Shown here: positions 11,846-20,717 of the stretch, in pieces
Layout: each line of letters starts with the position of its first letter
How positions within the stretch are numbered: the stretch's first letter is position 1
Assembly (NCBI GenBank): GCA_019916065.1
Contig: CM034233.1
Span: forward strand, 47,508,141 to 47,572,140
Direction: 5' to 3'
DNA length: 64,000 nt
Origin: Vitellaria paradoxa
Taxonomy: Eukaryota; Streptophyta; Magnoliopsida; Ericales; Sapotaceae
Made by a program: the position numbers and the translations under genes
The notes under the pieces: model-generated
Told to the model about the DNA's origin: nothing
What the model saw: only the letters and a program-made list of their open reading frames with translations
Databases searched by the model: none

Positions 11846-13659
11846 CAGGTTGAATTACTATTGTGAAACTATCATCAGTACGGTAAAACTAACCTGTCTC
11901 ACGATGGTCTAAACCCAGCTCACGTTCCCTATTGGTGGGTGAACAATTCAACACTTGGTGAATTCTGCTTCACAAGGATAGGAAGAGTCGACATCGAACG
12001 ATCAAAAAGCAACGTCGCTATGAACGCTCGGCTGCCACAAACCAATTATCCCTATGGTAACTTTTCTGATAACTCTAGCTTCAAATTTTGAAGGTCTAAA
12101 GGATCGTTAGGCCACGCTTTCACGGTTCATATTCGTACTGAAAATCAGAATCAAACGAGCTTTTACCCTTCTGTTCCACATAGGATTTTCTGTTTTTGTT
12201 GAGCTCATCTTAGGACACCTGCGTTATCTTTTAAAAGAAGTGCCACCCTAACCAAATTCCCCACATGAAAATGTCTTCCGCTCAGATCGGCCTGTCGAGG
12301 CAAGCCTTCAGTCCAAAAAGAGGGGCAGTGCCCTCAGAGCCAATCCTTTTCCCGAAGTTACGGATCCATTTTACCGACTTCCCTTGCCTACATTGTCCCA
12401 TCAACCAGAAGCTGTTCACCTTAGAGACCTGATGTGGTTATAAGTACGACCGGGCATGGGAAGCACTCGGTCCTCCGGTTTTCGAGGGTCGCCGGAAGCA
12501 CACCGGACACCACACGACGTGTGGTGCTCTTCCAGCCGCTCGACCCTACCTCGGACTGAGCTATTTCCAGGATGGGCAGGCTGTTAAATAGAAAAGATAA
12601 CTCTTCCCGAGGCCCCCACAGATGTCTCCGGACTCCTTAACGTTGCTGTCAGCTGCCACGTCCTGGTTCAGGAATTTTAACCCAATTTCCTTTCGATGCT
12701 CACGCTGAACGCGCTCTCTGTTGGGCTTCTCCCGAGTCTTAGGATTGACTAACCCATGTGCAAGTGCCATTCACATGGAACCTTTCCCCTCTTCAGACTT
12801 CAAAGTTCTCATTTGAATATTTGCTACTACTACCAAGATCTGCACTAAGGGCTGCTGTCTTAATCGACCAACACCCTTTATGTGTTCTAGGCTAGCGCGT
12901 AGTTGGGCACCGTAACCTGACTTTCGGTGTATCCCGCATCGCCAATTCTGCTTACCAAAAATGGCCCACTTGGAGCTCTTGATTCTGTGGCACAGCTCAA
13001 CAGAGCAGCCGCACTATCCTCTGCCTATTTAAAGTTTGAGAATAGGTCAAGGGTGTTGCGTCCTCGATGCCTCTAATCATTGGCTTTACCTAATAGAACT
13101 CGCATCCGAGCTCTAGCTATCTTGAGGGAAACTTCAGAGGGAACCAACTACTAGATGGTTCGATTAGTCTTTCGCGCCTATACCTGAGTCAGATGAACGA
13201 TTTGCACATCAGTATTGCTGCAGGCCTCTGCCAGAGTTTCCTCTGCCTTCACCCCGCTCAAGCATAGTTCACCATTTTTCAGGCCCCAATAGGCATGCTC
13301 ACACTCAAACCCTTCTCAGAAGATCAAGGTCAGTCGGCAGTGCAAACCCACTGGGGCATCCCGCTAATCAACTTCCTTGTGCCTTACAGGTTTACTCACC
13401 CGTTGACTCGCACACATGTTAGACTCCTTGATCTGTGTTTCAAGACAGGCTGAATGGGGAGCCCACTGGCCGGTGCCGGGAGCATGCAGGTGCCGGGAGC
13501 ATGCAGATGCCGAAGCATGCTAGAGGTGCACGCTGCCAGCTACAATTGAGGCGAAGGCGTCTCCACAATCTTCATGACTGCCCGAGCTTTGGCCTCCACA
13601 AGCTTTACAACCTGACTCACCGTTACTAAGGGAATCCTTGTAAGTTTATTTTCCTCTGT

Positions 13660-13692
<33 letters not shown>

Positions 13693-13711
13693 ACCTGACT
13701 TGGGGTCGCGG
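11846..13711 (-). pseudogene. 28S rRNA pseudogene, unit A, with large deletions
   Basis: The plus strand is antisense 28S from near AACCTGTCTCACGATGGTC (3' part of the gene) to TTGATATGCTTAAACTCAGC (13665-13684, 5' end). A plant 28S is about 3.4 kb and this copy is about 1.9 kb. The 3' terminus is absent. Internal blocks are lost, for instance after CCAAAAAGAGGGGCAGTGCCC near 12330, at about 12840, and between about 13500 and 13600. Conserved segments such as AACTCTTCCCGAGGCCCCC remain clear. Confidence 0.92.
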
Positions 13712-13937
13712 TCAAGGCCCCATGGAAACGGTGCTTCAAGGTCAAAAACAAAACAACCCAGGGGGACAGGACGTGCACGACATGATGTAAGGGTATCAAA
13801 TCCACCACTCGCTGTGACGTTTGTCGCCTGGGATTCATATTCAAGCCGACCACACATTAGCGCACACGGGGGGCCAAAATTTGCCCCCATCAACCTAAGA
13901 ACCCATTGCGGGCACAGGGTGGGGACAACACGATGCA
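13712..13937 (-). other. ITS2, unit A/B boundary
   Basis: The segment lies between the 28S 5' end and the 5.8S 3' end. It matches 17466-17694 of unit C along its length with many substitutions. An ORF of over 100 codons on either strand here is coincidental. Confidence 0.8.
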
Positions 13938-14036
13938 AGACGCCTAGGCAGGCGTGCCCTCGACCTAATGGCTTTGGGTGTAACTTGCGTTCAAAGACTC
14001 GATGGTTCATGGGATTCTACAATTCACACCAAGCAA
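13938..14036 (-). pseudogene. 5.8S rRNA pseudogene, 3' half only
   Basis: Antisense 5.8S from its 3' end to about CAATTCACACCAAG. The complete copy in unit C continues with TATCACATTTCACTACG, but here the sequence jumps to ITS1 (CAATGCAATTCAGG). About 183 bp are missing (equivalent to 17791-17973), including the 5' half of 5.8S, which pairs with 28S. Confidence 0.9.
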
Positions 14037-14127
14037 TGCAATTCAGGAGCGCACCTGGTGAGGGGCATAAGGACCCCCGGTGGTTGCTATACAAGTTCGC
14101 GGGTTATTCTGCTTGGCAGGTTTTGAT
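14037..14127 (-). other. ITS1 remnant
   Basis: This is the 18S-proximal part of ITS1, matching unit C from about 17974 to 18067. The rest was lost in the 5.8S deletion. Confidence 0.8.
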
Positions 14128-14472
14128 AATGATCCTTCCACAGGTTCACCTTCAGAAATCTTGTTACGACTTCTTCTTTCTCTAAATGATAAGGTTTAGC
14201 GGACTTCTCGCGACGTCGCCGGTAGTGAACCACCCACATCGCCGTGATCCGAACACTTCACCAGACCATTCAATTGGTAGGAGCGACGGGCCGTGTGTAC
14301 AAAGGGCAGGGACGTAATCAACGCGAGCTAATGACTCGCGCTTACTAGGACCTCCACATAGCTAGTTAGCAGGCTGAGGTCTCGTTTGTTAACGGAATTA
14401 ACCAAACAAATCGCTCCACCAAGTAAGAACGGCCATGCACCACCACCCATAGAATCAAGAAAGAGCTCTCAA
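14128..14472 (-). pseudogene. 18S rRNA pseudogene, unit B, 3' part, with deletion
   Basis: It starts at the 18S 3' end (antisense GATCCTTCCACAGGTTCACC) and runs to the LINE B insertion. Compared with unit C, about 221 bp are missing at 14350/14351 (unit C 18273-18493). The remainder of this 18S on the other side of LINE B is absent because the sequence goes straight into 28S. Confidence 0.92.
14457..14472. repeat. LINE target site before LINE B
   Basis: AAGAAAGAGCTCTCAA is the same 16-bp 18S target as in units A and C with one terminal G-to-A change. The right-hand duplicate has been deleted. Confidence 0.85.
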
Positions 14473-14575
14473 TTAGTCAAGTTAGAGAGAAAAGCTCTCG
14501 GTTGGGGTTCCTTGAAGCCTAGCGATTCTAGCAAATTTCAGCTGCTCATCTGCTTGTAAACTACTAGAGGAGGCC

Positions 14576-16035
14576 ATGAGAGAGGCTCAAGCTAAGAGCT
14601 CGGGCAAGATGGTTTCTTGCTGGGGTGAAGAACCAGTGGAGGATGTTTCAGATTTTGAGGCAGAATCAGAGTCAATCTTTGAATCTCTAGGAGAGGAAGA
14701 TACTACTAAAGAACCTCCCAAAACACCAATTGAAGAGAGTGAAGAAATTTCATTGGTTCAAGAAATTGAACCTTCTAGAGGTGTTACTAGCAAAAAAGAA
14801 GCTGTAGCAAAGAATAAGCCAACATTTGCTAGTCTGTTTGCTGGGAACAAATAGCCAAGTAATGGAATTAAATTGTAGCAGTTGGAAAATGAGGAGGGGC
14901 CAGTGCAGATACAAAACTCAGACCCTGAAGAGGAGCATGATGAATGGAAATTCTGCCTAGTAGGATACTTTGCAGGCAGATTTCTTGGCAAATCAGCACT
15001 GCAGAAAATCACTACTTCTTGGAAGGTTAAAGTAGATATCCATTACCATAGCAGTGGATGGATTATCTTTAAATTTAAGGATGAGAACAGCCAAGTCTAG
15101 GTGCTACAAGAAGGGCCATATATGGCCTATGGTAGGCCTCTCTTACTCAAACTAAAGCCGAGATTCTTCAAATTTGACAATGAGGATCTGAGCAAATTTC
15201 TAGTTTGGGTGCAGCTGAGGAATTTACCATTGCAATTGTGGACCAAAATGGCATTGAGTAGGTTATGCTCAAGAATTGGGAAACTTGTCTATACTGATTA
15301 GCTTACATCATCAAAAGCTAGGGTATCCTATGCAACGATTCTAGTGAAGATTGATGTAGCTAAGGAACTATTAAAGTCCTTTGAAGTTATGCTTTCCAAT
15401 GGAGAAATAATAGAACAGCAGGTGCACTATGAGAACCTTCCTCAATTCTGTGTGCACTGCAGGAAGGTAGCTCATTCCAGTGAAGGATGCAAGAATAGAA
15501 TGGATACAAACAAAGGGAAAGGCATGGCTGATAACACAAGGAAGCAAGATGATATTGTTACAGATAATATTGGCAACAGTGTATCTAATCCCACTCCAAG
15601 TAATAGAAAGCACCAGGGAGAAAAGGAGCAAGGAAATTCCAGTAATCCTGAACTGCAAGCCACTACTATTGTTCAGGAACAAGTCAAGAAACATAGACCT
15701 AAGAAGGATGGAGCATTAAGGGGTGGGAATGCCACAAAGACAGCTAGTAGTCACACTAATGCAGAAGGTCAAGAAGCAGCTGCACCACCAGTGAAAAGGC
15801 TAATGGATAGTGGGAAAACTCCTATGGAGCATGATGATGAGGAACAAGAAGGAATTGATGAACAAAAGGATAGGGGGGAAAACAATTGAATATTGATGGC
15901 TTAGAGCTGAGAGACTTTGTTCAATTCAAGAAGCATAAGAGGAAGCAAAAATTAAAGAGGAAAGACAATGAGCTAAAAAAGACCAGCTCTAGTGCAGGAC
16001 TGGAGGGTGGCTCCTCCAATACCCCTAATCAATGA
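14576..16035 (+). pseudogene. LINE B ORF1, broken
   Basis: A single frame runs from the ATG at 14576 to about 15889, with TAG stops at about 14852, 14877, 15098 and 15299. It has an acidic N-terminus, PTFASLF, a DUF4283-like core (WKFCLVGYFAGRF to [15 protein letters not shown]) and a CX2CX4HX4C knuckle (CVHCRKVAHSSEGC, about 15450). A frameshift near 15885 puts the lysine-rich tail (KKHKRKQKLKRK) in the next frame, ending PNQ* at 16033-16035. The true start may lie upstream, as in LINE C (19168), in the part deleted here. Confidence 0.85.
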
Positions 16036-16949
16036 TTATCTCCCCTTAGAATATCAGGGGCTTTAACAATCCCTTGAAACATAAGGGAGTGTTTAAGCAC
16101 CTAAGAAAGAATATTGTAGATATTATGGCTATTCTTGATGCGCAACTGAAGAGGTATGAAGCACAAGAAGCTGTTAAGAGAAAATTTGCTAAGTGGAGGA
16201 GTGCTGATAACTTGCAATAGCATCCAGTTGGGAGAATTCTAGTTTTTTGGAATCTAGTTAAAGTGCAGTTGGAAGTAGTGGGCAGCACAGAACAGGTAAT
16301 GCACTATTATGTTACTTGCTTAATTACTTCTGTGAAGTTTACTATCTGCTTTGTATATGCCTACAACTTAATAGTAGGGAGGAGGACACTTTGGGACAAT
16401 TTATGTTTATTCAATACTTCTGGGAATCTTCCTTGGTTTATTATGGGAGACTTTAACAATCTTTTGGAGCATGATGAAAGGGTAAACGGCAGGCCAGTTA
16501 CCAGCTTTGAGATCAGGGATTTCTTGCAATGCTGCAGAACCATTGGTTTCATTGATTTGGAATTTACAGGCATATTTCTAACTTGGACTAACAACTCCAC
16601 CTAAAGCAAGTTAGATAGGGCCATGGTTAATGTCAAATGGAGGCAGATGGGGATAAAAGCTTATGCTAACTTTGGGTTACCAGGCTTGTACTCAGATCAT
16701 GGCCACTGCACTGTCACATTACTAGAAGAAGACCAAGCATCTCGTAAGACCTTTAAGTTCTTCAACATGTGGACCCAGCATGAGGAATTCATAACCACAG
16801 TGTAGAAGACATGGAGTAGGATTATTAGAGGTAGCAGAATGTATTCTCTTTGTAAGAAGCTTCAGGCACTTAAAGGTCCTCTTAAAGACTTAAACAAGTT
16901 ACACTTTGGACACATAGTAGGCCGAGCAGAATTTGCAGAAGCCAAACTT
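16032..16949 (+). pseudogene. LINE B ORF2 fragment (endonuclease), broken and truncated
   Basis: It starts MIISP*NIRGFNNPL with the ATG overlapping the ORF1 stop as ATGA. The endonuclease keeps NIRG, GDFNN and YSDH. The Glu of ILETK is Asp here (AILDAQLK), shared with LINE C. Stops include TAG after SADNLQ at the same codon as in LINE C. The reverse transcriptase is missing because of the fusion to 28S at 16949. Confidence 0.88.
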
Positions 16950-17068
16950 CGCCCCAATCCGTACTGGTCCACGCCCCGAGTCAATCGGTGGATTGGCTAC
17001 CGCCGTTCCACATTCGACCGGGGTGCATCGCCAGCCCCCATCCGCTTCTCTCTCGACAATTTCAAGCG

Positions 17069-17112
<44 letters not shown>

Positions 17113-17113
17113 C

Positions 17114-17152
<39 letters not shown>

Positions 17153-17392
17153 AGACGAAATTTACCGCTCGATTGGGGCTGCATTCCCAAACAACCTGAC
17201 TTGCTGACAGTGCCTCATGGTACGATAGGGTTCGGGCACGAGGAGGCTCTCACCCTCTCTGGTGCCCCCTTCCAGGGGACTTGGGCCTAGTCTGCCACTG
17301 AGGATGCTTCTCCAGACTACAAATCGAACGGTGAGGCTGTATGATTTTCAAACAGGGCTATTCCCAGGTCGCTCGCTGTTACTAAGGAAACG

Positions 17393-17436
<44 letters not shown>

Positions 17437-17465
17437 ACGGGTAATTCGACCTGACATGGGGTCGC
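16950..17465 (-). pseudogene. 28S rRNA 5' fragment, unit B/C
   Basis: Antisense of the first ~500 nt of 28S, from a segment matching GGGGGCTGGCGATGCACCCC down to the start (TTGATATGCTTAAACTCAAC, about 17421). Landmarks are AAAGTCCTTTTCATCTTTCC and GCATTCCCAAACAACCTGAC. The LINE B coding sequence abuts it without any spacer, so everything from inside 28S through IGS, ETS and the 18S 5' part has been deleted between the units. Confidence 0.92.
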
Positions 17466-17694
17466 GGTCAAGGCTCTGTGGAAATGATGCTTCAGGGTCA
17501 AAAACAAAACAACCCATGGGGTCAAGACGCCCACGACATGACACAAGGATATCACATCCACCACTTACCGTGACGTTTGTCACCCAGGACTCATATTTAG
17601 GCCAACCATGCACTAGCGCACACGGGAGGCCAAAATCCGCCCCCATCGACCCAAGAACCATTTGCAGGCATAGGGTGGGGGGCGACGCGATGCG
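17466..17694 (-). other. ITS2, unit C
   Basis: It lies between the 28S 5' end and the 5.8S and is homologous to 13712-13937. The content is CAAAACAACCCATGGGG and GC-rich tracts, as usual for ITS2. Confidence 0.8.
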
Positions 17695-17757
17695 AGATGC
17701 TCAGGCAGGTGTGCCCTCAACCTAATGGCTTCGGGCGTAACTTACGTTCAAAGACTA

Positions 17758-17794
<37 letters not shown>

Positions 17795-17854
17795 ACATTT
17801 CACTACGTTCTTCATCGATGCGAGAGGCGAGATATCTGTTGCCGAGAGTTGTTA
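17695..17854 (-). rRNA. 5.8S rRNA, complete length, with substitutions
   Basis: About 160 bp antisense from the 3' end (CCTCAACCTAATGGCTTCGG) to the 5' end (TTGCCGAGAGTTGTT), which is the usual plant length. The core CATCGATG, GAAC and TTGCAGAATCCCGTGAACCA regions are readable. Changes such as GCATTTCGC to ACATTTCAC suggest it is no longer under selection, so it may be a full-length pseudogene. Confidence 0.85.
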
Positions 17855-18067
17855 TGTTCATGAAAAGATAAAGCTAGCCCCTATAACTTCACACTCGCGA
17901 ACGAGAGCAGGGGGCGCTCCTCTTGTTAAAGTGCCTTGACGCAATTCGTGTTGGGGTTAGTGTTTAGCCGAGGCAACGCAATTCAGGAGCGCACCTGGCG
18001 AGGGGCACAAGGACCCCTGGTGGTTGCTATACAAGTTCGCGGGTTGTTCTGCTTGGCAGGTTTTGAT
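17855..18067 (-). other. ITS1, unit C
   Basis: About 213 bp between 5.8S and 18S. The rRNA-sense strand contains CACGAATTGCGTCAAGGCAC (around 17932-17955), close to the conserved angiosperm ITS1 motif GYGYCAAGGAA. This supports a flowering-plant source. Confidence 0.75.
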
Positions 18068-18231
18068 AATGATCCTTACGCAGGTTCACCTACGGAAAAC
18101 CTTGTTACAACTTATCCTTCCTCTAAATGATAAAGTTCAGTGAACTTCTTGTGACGTTGCTAGCAGTGAACCACCCACTTCACCGGACCATTCAATTAGT
18201 AGGAGTGACAGGCGATGTGTACAAAGGGCAA

Positions 18232-18262
<31 letters not shown>

Positions 18263-18618
18263 TTTACTAGGAATTCCTCGTTGAAGACCAACAATTGCAA
18301 TGATCTATCCCCATCATGATGAAATTTCAAAGATTACTTGGGCCTGTCGGCCAAGGCTATAGACTCGTTGAATACATCAGTGTAGCGTGCGTGCGGCCCA
18401 GAACATCTAAGGGCATTATAGACCTATTATTGCCTCAAACTTCCATGGCCTGAAAGGCCATAGTCCCTCTAAGAAGCTAGTTGTGGAGGGTCACCTCCAC
18501 ATAGCTAGTTAGTAGGCTGAGGTCTCTTTCATTAATGAAATTAACCAGACAAATTGCTCCACCTACTAAGAACGGCCATGCACCACCACCACCCATAGAA
18601 TCAAGAAAGAGCTCTCAG
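18068..18618 (-). pseudogene. 18S rRNA pseudogene, unit C, 3' part
   Basis: Antisense 18S from its 3' end (GATCCTTACGCAGGTTCACC) to the LINE site. The full expected length (about 550 bp) is present with no large deletion, which makes it the reference for the damage in unit B. Scattered substitutions and the LINE insertion mark it as a pseudogene. Confidence 0.92.
18603..18618. repeat. 16-bp target-site duplication, left copy of LINE C
   Basis: AAGAAAGAGCTCTCAG is identical in sequence and 18S position to the duplication flanking LINE A. Confidence 0.95.
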
Positions 18619-19167
18619 TTAAAAGAGGTAAGCTAGAGAGACAAGCTCTCGTTTGGGGTTCCTTGAAGCCTTGCAATTCTAGCGAATTTTAGCTACTCAT
18701 CCGCTTGTAAACTAGTTTAATCTGCTCCTTTCTATATTTTGTCCACTAATTAATTACGTTTGAGGCTGGTGAAGCAAATTGGAAGATGCTAGGAGGAGAT
18801 ATTGCTACGAACTCACTGTGACAGATTGCGACCTGGCATTTCTTTGAACTACAGCAGTTCTAGGCTTGTATAGGCTTCGACAATCCATCCACAACTCTCA
18901 ATCTGGTTGTTGGTGACCAAATTAAGGGTTCTTACTGGTGATTCCTGCAAGTTGCTTCCTGCTATAGTAATTTCTGGGCAGAATTTTAAATTTTGCTAGG
19001 CGGGATTATTGATGTAGTGAACAGATCGAATTGAATCTCCAAATCAAGTACTCTTGTGTTCAATTTGGTGTTTCATTGAAGTTTTATTAAGCTGTAGAGA
19101 AGCTATTGTGGTGATTCATGGGCTGAGCTCGATTGATTCAACACGAGTGAACAGTAATTCATCAGTT
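18619..19167 (+). other. 5' UTR of LINE C
   Basis: A non-coding leader. Its first ~45 bp hold an inverted repeat (AGAGAG-ACAAG-CTCTC) resembling the 18S target itself. CTATAGTAATTTCTG near 18962 matches the LINE A leader. No core promoter is recognised. Confidence 0.55.
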
Positions 19168-20717
19168 ATGGGGAAAAGGAATAAAAAATTACAAACGGGG
19201 AACACTTTGTAGTACCAAATAAAGAAGAACCAATTGGATATGAAGACACTAGTAGAGGAGGACATGAGAGAGGCTCAAGCTAAGAGCTTAGGCGAGATGG
19301 TTTCTCGCTGGAGTGAAGAACCAGTGAAGGATGTTTTAGATTTTGAGGCAGAATCAGAGTCAATCTCTAAATCTCTGGGGGAGGAAGATACTACTAAAGA
19401 ACCTCCCAAAACACCAATTGAAAAAAGTGAAGTAATTTCATTGGTTCAGAAAACTGAACTTTCTGGAGGTGCTAATAGTAAAAAATAAGCTGCAGCTAAG
19501 AATAAGCCAACATTTGCTAGTCTGTTTACTAGGAACAGACAGCTAAGTAATGGAATTAAATTGCAGCAGTTGGAAAATAAGGAAGGGCCAGTGCAAATAT
19601 TGAACTCAAACCTTGAAGAGGAGCATGATGAATGGAAGTTTTGCCTAGTAGGATACTTTGTAGGCAGATTTCTTGGCAAATCAACACTGCAGAAGATCAC
19701 TGCTTCTTGGAAGGTTAAAGTAGATATCCATTACCACAGTAGTGGATGGATTATCTTTAAATTTGAGGATGGAACAGCCAAGTCAAGGTGTTGTAAGAGG
19801 GGCCATATATGGCCTATGGTAGGCCTCTCTTACTCAAACTAAAGCCGAGATTCTTCAAATTTGACAATGAGGATCTGAGCAAATTTCCAGTTTGGGTGCA
19901 GCTGAGGAATTTACCTTTGGAATTGTCGACCAAAATGGCATTGAGCAGGTTATGCTTAAGAATTGGGAAACCTGTCTATACTAATCAGCTCACATCATCA
20001 AAAGCTTAGGTATCCTATGCCAGGATTCTGGTAGAGATTGATGTAGCTAAGTAAGTATTAGAGTCCTTCTAAGTTATGCTACCCAATGGAGAAATAATAG
20101 AGTAGCAGGTGCACTATGAGAACCTTCCTCAATTCTGTGTGCCCTGTAAGAAGGTAGGTCATTCCAGTAAATGATGAAAGAATAGAATGGATACAAACAA
20201 AGAGAAAGGAATGGATGATAACACAAGGAAGCAAGATGATATTGTTACAGAGAATATTAGTAACAGTGTATTTGATCCCACTCCAAGCAATGGAAAGCAC
20301 CAGGGAGAAAATGAGCAAGGAAATTCCAGTAATCCTGAACTACAAGCCACTACTATTGTTTAGGAACAAGTCAAGAAACATTGACCTAAGAAGGATGGAG
20401 CATTAAGGGGTACGAATGCCACAAAGGCAGCTAATACTCACACTAATGCAGAAGGTCAAAAAGCAGCTGCACCACCATTGAAAAGACTAATGGACAGTGG
20501 GAAAACTCCTATAGAGCATGATGATAAGGAACAAGAAGGAATTGATGGACAAAAGGATAGGGGGGAAAACAACTGAATACTGATGGCTTGGAGCTGGAAG
20601 ACTTTGTTCAAGTCAAGAAGCATAAGAGCAAGCAAAATTAAAGAGGAAAAACAAAGAGCTGAAAAAGATCAATTCTAATGCAGGATTGGAGGGTGACTCC
20701 TCCAATACCCCTAATCA
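19168..20717 (+). pseudogene. LINE C ORF1, broken
   Basis: I chose the ATG at 19168 (MGKRNKKLQTGNTL) because it is in frame with the conserved part and precedes it by a plausible distance, although a TAG follows at about 19210. The acidic segment, PTFASLF, and DUF4283-like core (WKFCLVGYFVGRF) follow. A 1-nt deletion near 19773 shifts the frame relative to LINE B. The zinc knuckle near 20136 has lost residues (CVPCKKVGHSSK*). It ends PNQ* with TGA overlapping the ORF2 ATG. Confidence 0.85.

Larger units (their letters stand above)
14473..16949 (+). mobile_element. LINE B: 3'-truncated L1-type element at the same 18S site
   Basis: This is a close relative of LINE C. It begins TTAGTCAAGTT directly after the target. 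It lacks about 540 bp of the 5' UTR (equivalent to 18716-19253 of LINE C). It continues through ORF1 and the endonuclease part of ORF2 and stops abruptly in mid-coding sequence (GCAGAAGCCAAACTT), where 28S sequence starts. The truncation is at the 3' side, so it is a later rDNA deletion and not incomplete reverse transcription, which truncates the 5' side. Confidence 0.92.

Noticed and set aside
11846..13711. Intact 28S gene or an R1/R2-type insertion in 28S
   Set aside because: Only about 1.9 of 3.4 kb remain and the gaps are plain deletions. No LINE sequence lies in 28S except the deletion fusion at 16949.
13678..14185. Overlapping 110- and 161-codon ORFs on opposite strands
   Set aside because: They cover ITS2, the 5.8S remnant and the 18S end and are explained by rRNA sequence.
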